DNA of 64,000 bases from contig CAJNDS010002255.1 of the NCBI GenBank assembly GCA_905221605.1, positions 89,501 to 153,500 on the forward strand, in the 5' to 3' direction. This DNA is from Symbiodinium natans (Eukaryota; Sar; Dinophyceae; Suessiales; Symbiodiniaceae). Position numbers and translations under genes: made by a program. Within the stretch, counting starts at the first letter, position 1, and each line of letters starts with the position of its first letter. A model generated the notes under the pieces. The model made no database searches. It saw only the letters and a list, made by a program, of their open reading frames with translations, and had not been told where the DNA came from. Of this stretch, positions 40,905 to 50,534 are shown in pieces.

Positions 40905-42495
40905 AGTCATCAGGGGGCTGCATGATGCCAAGATAAGGTGGCAACCACTTACTTACAGCCGAACAGTTCACCGGCTTCCTACCCAGTTGTTGCTAGTGAT
41001 GGCCTTCATCTTGAAATGATCACGTCGTAGCGAATCGTAGAGCAGTTAAGCTGAGTATCTCCCCAACAACGGCACAGAAGAATGCCAACATCAACTGCAG
41101 CAGCAGTATGGCTTTCGGACTGGTCACATCCGAAACCCAAAGCCAGCCATAAGTTTAGGGTTAAAAATTAGGGTTTAGGGTTCAGAGTTTAGGGTTTAGG
41201 GTTGCTCCGAAGCTCACAACCACCAGAAGAAACTGGTCAGTTCTCCACATCGCGGATCCTTCTTGGGGTCGGATCCTTCCCTGAGGCGTATTGTGTTTAG
41301 TGTATTGGGTTCCTCCTGCAAGACAGCCAAAAAGGACCATGGCTTGCTCTTACTCCAATAACCAAGGGGAAAAAAGGTTAAACTCAATTATTCCTACTAA
41401 TTACATAAGGAAGCCCAAAAGGTTTAAAGTTCAACTCTTGGCTAAGTAAGTGCTAGTAGAGAACAGGGCACCCGCTAGGTTGAAGTGCTGCCTCGCCACC
41501 GAGCCCCTCCACGAAGGAGCAGCGCAAGACCCAGGGGCAGCTGCCCAAACGCTCCTGCAGGGTTGAGGGGTTTAGGGTTTAGGGTTTAGGGTTTAGGAGC
41601 TCTGGTCAGACCAGCTTGACTGTGTCGACCAGCAACCCTAAACCTTGATGGGGTTTAGGGCTGAGACCCTGAAGCCCTGAACCCTAAACCCTGATGGCCC
41701 TGCTGGGTTTATCTTGCGTACCTGATAGACTTCATTTAAACCCCAAAGCCATAAGCTCCCTTTAAACGTCTACAGCCCGAAATACAACCCTGAACCCCGG
41801 TAAGCACCCTGGAAACCCAGTGAGGTCCTCCCCAAAGTCCAGCACTGCTGTGGGCGCCACTGCAGCGTTGAGGTACTCCACAGCTGCCGCCCGGCGGAAG
41901 CGCAGCCGGAGAAACAGGGCCAGCCTCCAAGAAATTCTATAGGAACTAGGAGGTTTGAGGGGTTTAGGGTTTTCGGATAAACCCTAAACCCTAACCCCGA
42001 AACCCTACACCCTAGTTCAGGAGCTCAGGGAGTTTAAGGGTTCGTTGTCAGGGATTTTGGGCTTTTGGGTCTTTGGGAGCTGGTGTGGAGGGCTTCAGCA
42101 CAGGGCTTTGTAGGGCCCAAGGGTTCTTGTAGGGCTTAGTGGGCTTCTCGGCTTGCTGGGTTTTGGCTAAGAATTACCCGAAAACCTATACCTTAAGTGT
42201 GGGTTGTTGTGGGGCATATAGGGCTCTTGCGTACTTGTCGGGGTTGTTGGGTTTCACTGGTTTTCCGGCTTGCAAGGCTTCTACAGTCGGGCTTGTAGGG
42301 TTCCGGGTTTAGGGTTTAGCAGGGCTCGTCGGCTGCATAGGCTTCATGTGCTCTAGGGTCTAGGGAGTAGCTGCAAACTGCGGAAAGAGGGCCGCATCAT
42401 CACAAGGGGCCTAACTAACCAAAAGACCTACCCAAACTCTAAACCACTCAAGCCCGAAACCCTCAGTCCCTCAGGCCAAAAACCCAGAACCCTGA
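40905..42495 (-). other. unassigned minus-strand exon-like islands
   Basis: Islands with AG-type acceptors: 41815-41930 (RRAAAVEYLNAAVAPTAVLD), 41460-41555 (ERLGSCPWVLRCSFVEGLGG) and 41205-41285 (SAMWRTDQFLLVVVSFG). Short TTTAGGG blocks separate them (41155-41200, 41570-41605, 41945-42010). I do not recognise a family. 40920-41150 and 42010-42490 show nothing further. Possibly one gene, together with islands at 42690-44605. Confidence 0.3.
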
Positions 42496-42497
42496 AA

Positions 42498-42682
42498 AAC
42501 CCTAACCCTAAACCCTAAACCCTAAACCCTAAGCCCTAGACCCTAGACCCTAGACCCTAGACCCTAGACCCTAGACCCTAAACCCTAAACCCTAAACCCT
42601 AAACCCTAAACCCTAAACCCTAAACCCTAAACCCTAAACCCTAAACCCTAAACCCTAAACCCTAAACCCTAAACCCTAAACC
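42498..42682. repeat. long CCCTAAA array with CCCTAGA sub-block
   Basis: About 25 units. 42536-42580 is a local run of CCCTAGA, then perfect CCCTAAA to 42682. Confidence 0.95.
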
Positions 42683-42689
42683 CCACTCC

Positions 42690-44295
42690 AAGTGCCGGGC
42701 TCGCCAGTTTGCGAGTACGGAAAGCCGACCTGTGCAATGGCTGCAGATTATAGGGTGCAGGGTTAGGGTTTAGCGCCCCCACATATACACAGCCCTACAA
42801 ATCTTCTCACCAAAACCTTAATCTGAACCCTGCTTCATGTGGTGTAGGGCTTAAGATACCAGTAGCACGCGCCCTCTAGCACCGCAATCACAACCCCTAA
42901 GCCATACGGAAGCAGCTCTTAACCTCAACCACCACCTGTAGACCTTACCCCTAGTTCTGAAAAACATTCTGAAAGCGACAACCACGGGCACTCAACCCTG
43001 TAACCCTGTAAACCCCTCCAACGATTCGATCAAACCCTGCCTTCAGAACCCTAGAAAAACCCAGTAGATACCCAATAAGGGACCATCAGCAACGACATGC
43101 AAACTGCAAAGGCAATGCACAGATTTGCATGGATGACGAAGAAACCAACACGCAATCAAGAATGAGAGAAGAAGAGCAAGAGAAAAAGAACAAGACAATG
43201 ACAACAAGAGAACTTTAATAAGAGACGAAGAATAACAGAGTACCAAAAATGAACTACAAAAAACTAACACAAAAACACGAAAAAAAGAGACAGACATATC
43301 TTCATCACGACAAGAAGAGCCCCCCCCCCCCCCACCCCTCCGCCTCGGATCCCAGGTCCAAGGCCATGGAGTCGCCACGCGCCAGGATGTGGCCGTTCAG
43401 GGTGATGGGGTTGTTGCCTCCGAGTGTTTAGGGATTGAGGGTTTCGGGTTTAGGGTTTAGGGATTGAGGGTTGAGGGTTGAGGGTTCGGGGTTTCCAGAG
43501 GGTTTGAGGCTTTGTTTGCAGGGTGATGGATTTTTTCCTCTCCAAGGAGAGGGGTGTGGCTTGTTACACCCTAAACCCTAAACCGTAAAAGCTAAATCCT
43601 AGACCCTAAACCCGTGGGTTGGGGCTGTATAGGGCATGTAGGCAAACGAGGGTTTAGGGCTTATGGGGGGTTAACAGGGTGGCTACACCAAAGTGGTGTC
43701 CCATGCAAGCCCCGAAGTGGAACCTGTAAGGCTTGATATCGCAAGCACAAGGGCTTAGGGTTTAGGGTTTCGGGTTTCCGGTTTCGGGTTTAGGGGTCAG
43801 GGTTTAACAAAGTCCATGCGGCCTCGTCCGCTAAACGCCTTAAGCCCTGAACCCGAAACCCATGGCAAGCCCCGAAGCCATAGATCCTAAACCCGGACAT
43901 CGACCCGGACATCCCTAAACCCTAAACCCGAAAGCCGAAAGCCGAAACCCAAACCCTAAACTCTAAACCCTAAACCCTAAAACCTAAACCCCAAACCCCA
44001 AACCCTAAACTCTAAACCCTAAACCCGAACCCTAAACCCTAAACCCCTAAAAGCTTCGCCCCGGTCAACACCAATCCCGAAGGGTGAGACTCCGCCTTTC
44101 GCCGTGATTTGCATATCCGAAGGGCCAGGCGCCCATGACACCTCCGAGGAGGGGAGTTTGGGGTTAGGGCTTAGGGCTTTAGGGCTTAGGGTTGAGGGTT
44201 TAGGGTTTAGGGCTTGTTGGGTCAAAACCTCAGGCTCCAACCGAAACTGTAGAACCCTAAACCCAGCTTCTCTCTGTCTCTCTCCGTCTCTCTCA

Positions 44296-44350
<55 letters not shown>

Positions 44351-44605
44351 ATTCGTGCTAGTCAGACATTTCCGTGAATCTGCGCCCCAAACCCCAAACC
44401 TCAAACCCCAAACCCTCAACCTCCAACCCCAAACCCCAAACTCTAAACCCCATACCCTCAACCTTAAAGCCTAAACCCTAAAGCCCAAACCCGAAACCCT
44501 AAACCCTAAACCCCAAAACCCCCTCTAAGTCCCCAAAAAAGGCGCACCTCGAAGGAGAGCCTTGAGATGCAGCTGCACAGCTCCGGGTTCTGCCTCATTG
44601 GGACT
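42690..44605 (-). other. unassigned minus-strand exon-like islands among repeats
   Basis: Open islands: 44540-44605 (FKVPMRQNPELCSCISRLSFE, first 20 shown in part by F..S), 44050-44145 (APGPSDMQITAKGGVSPFGI), 43345-43425 (NNPITLNGHILARGDSMALD) and 42690-42740 (VGFPYSQTGEPGTW), each next to AG|G or a GC/GT donor. Intervening TTTAGGG/CCCTAAA blocks lie at 43437-43500, 43757-43810, 43905-44048, 44155-44220 and 44383-44520. No family recognised; 42760-43340 shows nothing clear. Confidence 0.3.
44270..44349. repeat. (CT)n microsatellite
   Basis: CT dinucleotides with a few CTTT and CTGT interruptions. Confidence 0.95.
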
Positions 44606-44942
44606 TTGAAGGCGAGTTATACACTTGGTTTAGGGTTTAGGGGTTTAGGGTTTGGGGTTTAGGGTTTGGGGTTTAGGGTTTGGGGTCTGGGGCGTTTAGG
44701 GTTTAGGGCTTTCAGGGTTAGGGCGTTTTCAGGGTTAGAAGCCTCTGAGATGAACTCCTGGACAGAACGCTCCTAAACCCAAGAAAGGACATGCTTTAAG
44801 AATGTGCCTGATTGGTAGAGTTTCGGGGTGGTGGGTGTTCGGTTTAGGCTGGTCTGGGCATTCGCAGGCTGAAGCAGGGGTTTGGGGAAAGCCCAAACCA
44901 AGCAGGCGGTTTGGGGTTTACGTAGCGTCCAGAGGTTTAAGG

Positions 44943-45115
44943 TTGAGATGTTCCCCCCTTCTACTAACAGTCCCTAAGGTATCCCCCTAAACCCTAAACC
45001 CTAAACCCTAAACCCTAAACCCTAAACCCTAAACCCTAAACCCTAAACCCTAAACCCTAAACCCTAAACCCTCAACGGGATTATAATAAGGATACGATAA
45101 TTCCTATTAATTAAG
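44943..45115. mobile_element. MITE-like element, family 1 copy C, split by telomeric repeats
   Basis: The left arm TTGAGATGTTCCCCCC...ACTAACAGTCCCTAAGG (44943-44980) is intact. About 90 bp of CCCTAAA (44983-45072) follow, then GGATTATAATAAGG...AATTCCTATTAA, resembling the centre of the family. The right arm is degraded. Confidence 0.6.
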
Positions 45116-45206
45116 AGGGCCCCCGACCCCACGGAGGAATCACACTGAGCAGGAGGCAGCCAGGACTCAAACAAGTCTTGCTGATATTGGCGTCCCACTG
45201 GCCTGG

Positions 45207-45291
45207 GTTCAGGGTTCAGGGTTCAGGGTTCAGGGTTCAGGGTTCAGGGTTCAGGGTTCAGGGTTCAGGGTTTAGGGTTTAGGGTTTAGGG
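45207..45291. repeat. homogeneous TTCAGGG array
   Basis: About nine consecutive TTCAGGG units followed by three TTTAGGG, showing local amplification of a variant unit. Confidence 0.95.
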
Positions 45292-45308
45292 CTGTGTGCA
45301 GAAAGCCC

Positions 45309-48300
45309 TACTCAGCGCATAAGAGGTAGTTAAAGTATTTCTCGCAATCCTCGTATTGGAATAGTCAGTGATGAGAAGATGGCAACAAGAATGATGCTGC
45401 TAGCGTGATTACAAACTCATCCGCTCAGCCCGAAACCCAACAGCATACCTTTGAAGCCGGTCCTTTCCGGACTTCCGGCCTTCGCCAGCTTTTCCCGCCC
45501 ATTGCATTGTTGTTCGGGGCCCCCCGCTCTTGCTGTTTGGATGTGGGTCAGAGTGAGTGTGTGAGGGAGGGAGAGGAGCGAAACAGAGAAAGAGAAAGAG
45601 AAAGAGAAAGAGAAAGAGAAAGAGAAAGAGAAAGAGAAAGAGAGAGGCAGAGACCGAGACAGAGACGGAGAGAGAGAGAGAGAGTGCAAGAGCAAGAATG
45701 AACAAACATTTACGACAATAACGACAAGAACAAAACTAGTGAAGCAGCAGCTCCGGGCACCAACCGCCGAGCTCCCGGCGCAGTTAGACGCCCACCAGCC
45801 TCCCAAGACAGGCCCCACATCTTCAGAAAGTTGGGGCTTAGGGTTTAGGGGCTTAGGGTTTAGGGTACCAATGGTCAAAGTCCCGAGTCCCAAAAAAACC
45901 TAAATCCACTAAACCCTAAACCCCAAACCCCAAACCCTAAACCCTAAACCCTAAACCTAAGATCCTAAACCCCGAATCGCCTGAACCCCTAAACCCTAAA
46001 CCCCAAACCCTAAACCCTAAACATAAGATCCGGGCCTCGCCCGAAGCCATCAGGTGCAGATGCCTCCGCTGCTGCGGCAGCGACTCGACCTGCGAGTCGC
46101 ACGGAGGCATCCGAAGGGTTTAGGGCTTGGGGGTTTAGGGTTTAGGGGTTTAGGGGTTTAGGGTTTAGGGGTTTAGGGTTTAGGGTTTAGGGTTTGGGGT
46201 TTAGGGTTTGGGGTTGAATTAGGGTTTTAGGGGTTTAGGGTTTAGGGTTTAGGGCGCAGGGTCAGACAAATAAAACTTAGCATGGCTCACAGATTCAGGG
46301 AGTTGGGGTTCGATGCCCCCCCCCCCCCCCCGCCCCCCTGCGAGCAGAACTAAACCACAATACATACCAAAAGCGATGCAGCCCTAAGTTTCAGAATTCC
46401 GAATCTCCTGTAAATTTCTAATACCGCAAAGTCGCCTAAACTCAAAAAGCCACTAGAAACACGCGAGCGCCAAACTCACAACCCCCCAAAACACATAATT
46501 CTCTACATCTGCTGTGGCCGAAGACCCTCGATGAAGCACGCGAAGGAAGGAACAAACGAACGAACATGCTCAACCCCAAGCCCTCAACCTCAAGCCTTAA
46601 CCCTGCAACCTGATAACCCTAAACCTTAGTAACCCTAAATAAACCGCCCTAACCCTAAACCCTAAACCCTAAACCCTAAACCCTAAACCCTAAACCCTAA
46701 ACCCTAAACCCTAAACCCTGAACCCTGAACCCTGAACCCTAAACCCTAAACCCTAAACCCTAAACCCTAAACCCTAAACCCTAACCCTAAACCCTAAACC
46801 CTTAACCCTGCTCCCCTAAGCTTCCAGATCCGCGTGCACCCCGGCCTGCAGGCCATCGGCCGCCACGAGCTCCAGGGAGAAGGGCGCCGGGCGGCTCGGG
46901 GAGGGCCCCGAGCCCTGGCTTGAGGGTTAAGGTTTGGGGCTTAGGGTTTAGGGGTTTAGGGTTGAGGGTTTAGGGCTAGGGGGTTTAAGGTTTAGGGTTT
47001 ACGACTGAAGGTTCGGGGTTTAGGGTTTAGGGCTAGGAGTTTGGGGTTTCGGGTTTAAGGTCTAGGGCTGAAGGTTTGGGGTCTAGGGTTTAGGGCTTAA
47101 GGTTTGGGGTTCGGGGATTCAGGCGAATGGGGGGGGGGGGGGAATTCATGGGATGTAGGGCGTATACGATTTAGAGTTTCTTCTGTGGAGGGTTTTGGAT
47201 TATAGGATTTAGACACTGATGTCGGGTTGACAGGGTTTGGGGATGTTCGGGCTTGGGGGCTTTGGGGTGGCGCCTGGGACATCTCCTGCGAAGACACATT
47301 CTCCAAATATCCGCTGCCGTGACCTGGGCGACTCGGACGCTGCCGACGTGCTGGCACTTTTTGAGAACCCAGAGTTTTAGGGTTTAGGGTTTAGGGTTCA
47401 GTAAAACCCAAAGTGAGCCTTCAACCCTAACTCAAAAATCTGACAACCCAAGAAACTCTTGACCCAAGCCCTTAAGCCTTCAATCGGCTAAACTCTTGCT
47501 GCCCTAAAGATCCCACTCCCCCTAAGCCCCCCCCCCCCCAACGTACATCCAAACACACCCGGGGCCTCCACAAGGACTCGTGCCTGCCTGGGGCCGCGGA
47601 TACTTCTCCAGCAGCAGCCGAAGAGACCGAACCACCTGCCAGACTATAAGGATCGTTACATGGTCCCTTTTGGGATGTTCACCCTTTCACCTTAGTAGGG
47701 ATTATGATTAATATAGGGGGGGTACTTTAATCCCTACTCAGGACTGTTTGTACAAGGGGGAATATCCCAAGGTCGCTTAGTGCGGGCCCAACAGCCCTTT
47801 AGAGGGATTTTAGAACTCCCCCATTCTAATGTCTGGTAAGGACTGTCCAACGTGTTTTGGGGCTTTTCTCGCAACACCTCCTCGAAATCTTCCAGCTAGA
47901 GCCTTGAAGCCGTCTCCCCCCCCCCCCCCTCCCCCCCCCCCTCCCCCCCCCCTCCCCCCCCCCCCCCCCCCTCTCCCCCCCCCCCCTCATCACCGCCCCC
48001 GATCGCGAAACGGCTCCTGCCTCAACAAACCTGGGGCGTGATTCCTCGTCGCTGGCGTTCACGCAGCGGATGCCCAGGCTTGCCAGGTCCTTTCAGGATG
48101 TTCAGCCTCTTTGTAGGGTGTTGATGGGGTTTATACAGGGGTTCTATAAGGTCTTTCTAGGTTCACTTAGGTCTTAAATAGTTAGAGTTTATGGGGTTTT
48201 AGGTAAGGTTGATATTATGTTCATATAGGGTTCTAAGTAGGTTTACATAGGGTTTATGGGGGTTTGTACGTAGGGTGGGAGCTGGACATGGATCCATGGT

Positions 48301-48578
48301 GGCAGTAGGCTGGTAGTGGCAGGGTGGGCCCTTTAAAGCGAGGCGCGAGTCATGTGCACTTCTCTCCAAATACATACGTAACCCCAAACCCTTTGAGCCC
48401 CTAAACTCCAAACCCCAAACCCTAAACCCTAAACCCCAAATCCCAAACCCTAAACCCTAAACCCCTATTCTGGATGTCTGCCTTGGACTCCAGAGCCCCC
48501 CCCTTGCACAAGTGAAAGGCCGTCCTCGGGAAGGCCTTTTGGCCACGCCGCCGTTCGGTCTGCCGCTTGCACCTGGGG
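45309..48578 (-). CDS. probable multi-exon gene of unknown function
   Basis: Islands read as possible exons: 48470-48578 (CKRQTERRRGQKAFPRTAF), 48000-48100 (LASLGIRCVNASDEESRPRF), 47826-47895 (FEEVLREKPQNTLDSPYQTL), 47578-47628 (VVRSLRLLLEKYPRPQ, CAG|G acceptor), 46820-46915 (FSLELVAADGLQAGVHADLE), 46033-46110, 45445-45510 (AMGGKSWRRPEVRKGPASK, GT donor) and a terminal 45309-45357 (DCEKYFNYLLCAE, stop). I do not recognise the protein. An alternative reading on the plus strand exists for 46820-46915. Joining phases were not verified, so the gene model is a hypothesis. Confidence 0.35.
45590..45680. repeat. (GAAAGA)n and (GA)n microsatellite
   Basis: Nine or so AGAAAG hexamers, then GAGA with GACAGAGACGG interruptions. 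Confidence 0.95.
46115..46255. repeat. mixed TTTAGGG/TTTAGGGG/TTTGGGG array
   Basis: Seven- and eight-base units intermixed. A C homopolymer follows near 46317-46331. Confidence 0.9.
46645..46805. repeat. CCCTAAA array with CCCTGAA block
   Basis: About 20 units; three consecutive CCCTGAA units occur in the middle. Confidence 0.95.
46920..47110. repeat. degenerate TTTAGGG/TTTGGGG tract
   Basis: Irregular G-rich telomere-like units with spacers such as GGCTGAAGG. Confidence 0.75.
47670..47770. mobile_element. MITE-like element, family 1 copy D
   Basis: 101 bp starting TTGGGATGTTCACC and ending GGGGGAATATCCCAA. The interior has TAGGGATTATGAT and the inverted TTTAATCCCTA. Confidence 0.8.
47907..47988. 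repeat. C-rich homopolymeric tract
   Basis: Runs of C broken by single T, about 80 bp; a likely replication and sequencing hot spot. Confidence 0.95.
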
Positions 48579-48599
48579 TTCAGGGGGTTTGGGGGAGTT

Positions 48600-49035
48600 C
48601 AGGGGGTTAGGGTTTAGGGATTAGGGGTTCAGGGTCTTGAGGGGGTTTGGAGCCTCCAGAAGATGAGGATAAGCACTGTGGAGCTTTTGAGGGCAACCAC
48701 AATGATTTTCATGATACTGACGATGGTGACGAAGGTGATGATGGTGAAGATGATGAAGATGATGGTGATGATCGCGATAATGGTGGTGACCAATGAGAAT
48801 AGTGACGGCAGCAATGAGGAAACTGGTCTGATGAATCTACTATCGGAATGGTATTCTTCGTTGTGTAGACATTTGGCGATTGCGGAATACCTAAAATGGA
48901 TGGTCTCTTGGACCCTCAACGCCCTAAACAAAAGGACCCGTAGACCTTGAACACCCCGATCCCTCTCCACACCAAAGAAAGGATCTCCAGTAGCCCATGA
49001 ACCCGAAACTGCACATCCTAAACCATGAAATCCCC
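48600..49035. other. spacer with GATGGTGA-type repeat
   Basis: 48690-48790 is an imperfect GAT/GGTGAT repeat. Overlapping open frames on both strands follow the repeat (poly-Met/Ile), with no credible gene. Confidence 0.5.
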
Positions 49036-49139
49036 TTGTGATGTTCCCCCTTATACTAACAGTCCTTTGATAGGGATTATGATGGGGGGTACTATAATCC
49101 CTATTAAGGACTGTTAGTATAGAAGGGGCAACATCCCAA
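49036..49139. mobile_element. MITE-like element, family 1 copy E (best preserved)
   Basis: 104 bp. Left arm ATGTTCCCCCTTATACTAAC then AGTCCTT; right arm, inverted, ATGTTGCCCCTTCTATACTA then ACAGTCCTT. Each arm is about 45 bp and the arms are nearly complementary. Confidence 0.85.
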
Positions 49140-49890
49140 CAAACCCCTGTAAAGCCCCTTAAGGAACCCCCAAAAAAAGAGAGACGAAGAGAGGCTCCTT
49201 AGCGGAGTTCCTGGGGTGCCGGGCACAGCGCTCCACCGCCCCTGCGGACCCCGGGAGCAGCTGGGCCTCGATGGGATAGGCGATGCCTGGGCGTGGCACG
49301 GCCGCAGCTTGGCATTTGCAAGCTCAGGGCTTTTTTGCTTTGAGAGCACTTGGCTTTGCTTGACTTTTGATGTTTTTTGGGCAGGTGAGGAGTGGGGGGG
49401 GGGGGGGCAGGGAGACTCTTGAGGGTTCATGTCTTGGGTGCTGGATGCCGGGCTTAGGTTGACGGCCCTGCTTTTGGCACAGAGAATGCGGCTGCGCGGG
49501 TCGCAGTTGGGAGCTGCTCTTAACATTCGGGTTGCTTACTCTTCTGGGCTTTCGGGGCCCTTTGGGGGTGTTAGTGATTTAGAGACTTCAGAGAGGTTTA
49601 GAGTCTTAAAGGTCTTCAGGGCTTGGGGCCCGCATGTTGAGCAACTCCCATGTCTTGCTCACACGAACCCAGTGGAGCTGGCAAGGGGCCGAGCTGTAAA
49701 GGCCCTTAGAGAAGCCCTCTGAACAACTTCTCCACCTGTACATTTCAAAAGTAAGTTCGCCCGGCCCTTACAAGCCCTCTGAACATTGAGCAATGTTCCT
49801 AAATAAGAAGGGCCTTCCTGGTAAGCCTTCTTTTTAAGGAGCCTTCCATGCATACGCAGGTGGCACGCAGATATGTGCTGTATCGCCGTG
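49140..49890. other. spacer downstream of the secreted-protein gene
   Basis: Contains a minus-strand open island at about 49200-49305 (PGIAYPIEAQLLPGSAGAVE) and overlapping frames on both strands at 49390-49720. A GGAAGGCTT...AAGCCTTCC-like inverted repeat lies near 49800-49845. No gene supported. Confidence 0.35.
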
Positions 49891-50304
49891 TCAGTCGAAC
49901 GCCTCGGCCGACCGCGAGTTCTTCATCCGTGCCTGCAGTATCTTCTCCATGGGCGCAAACTCCTCAGAGCTTTCCTGGAACACTTCCTGGGCTCTCTTCT
50001 CAAGCCAGGTGACCAGAGTACCTGACCCACGACCATAGCCAAAAGGCAAGGCTCTCAGATCCTTTGTCTGTGCCTTGGGAGGCGGACCAAACGCAGGTGG
50101 AAACTGCGGGGGCCCCTGGGCGAGATCCTCCTGAATCTTTCCGTAGATCCACAGGGACAGCGAGCTTCCACCGTGCCCGTAGCCCCCAGCCAGGGGCACG
50201 TAGTCCATGGTCATGGCCCGTGGGGGTGGGCCCCAAGACTTGGGAAACTCGGGCAGAGCCCCCGCTGTGAAAGCCAGGGAGAGCGCCAGCAGGAGGGCTT
50301 GCAT
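49891..50304 (-). CDS. small secreted protein with an internal duplication
   Basis: 137 residues from the ATG at 50304. The frame is open slightly upstream but only through a TTG. MQALLLALSLAFTAGALP is a classic signal peptide. The mature part consists of two related halves: FPKSWGPPPRAMTMDYVPL followed by GGYGHGGSSLSLWIYGKIQE, and FPPAFGPPPKAQTKDLRAL followed by PFGYGRGSGTLVTWLEKRAQE. The shared pattern is FP-x3-GPPP-x-A-x-T-x-D, then GYG-x-GS and a Trp-containing helix. No cysteines are present. I know of no named domain; it resembles a repeat I associate with dinoflagellate predicted proteins, but cannot verify that. Single exon. A pyrimidine-rich AG lies upstream (minus TTTTTGGTTCAG), a possible trans-splice acceptor. 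Confidence 0.7.
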   Translation of the reverse strand: MQALLLALSLAFTAGALPEFPKSWGPPPRAMTMDYVPLAGGYGHGGSSLSLWIYGKIQEDLAQGPPQFPPAFGPPPKAQTKDLRALPFGYGRGSGTLVTWLEKRAQEVFQESSEEFAPMEKILQARMKNSRSAEAFD

Positions 50305-50534
50305 GGCCAAACGATCGCAAGGAGATCGCAGGATCAGCGCCCGGGAGGCTGATCTCTTGGGCTAGAGGCGGCTTTTCTGCAAGATGGAGCACCTACCTGA
50401 ACCAAAAAGCATTCACCCAATCCAACACCTCATTTTCGCCCTAAGATTCTTAAACCCCAAGCCAACCCTTAAACCCTGTTTGCCCTAAAGCCCCCCCCCA
50501 CTTCTGACGGAGGCTGAACCACGCGCCCCCCTGA

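Noticed and set aside
45409-45705. 98-codon Arg/Glu and Leu/Phe frames
   Set aside because: They translate the GAAAGA microsatellite on opposite strands.
47826-48062. Gly/Arg-rich and poly-Pro frames
   Set aside because: They translate the C homopolymer tract; only the edges look coding.
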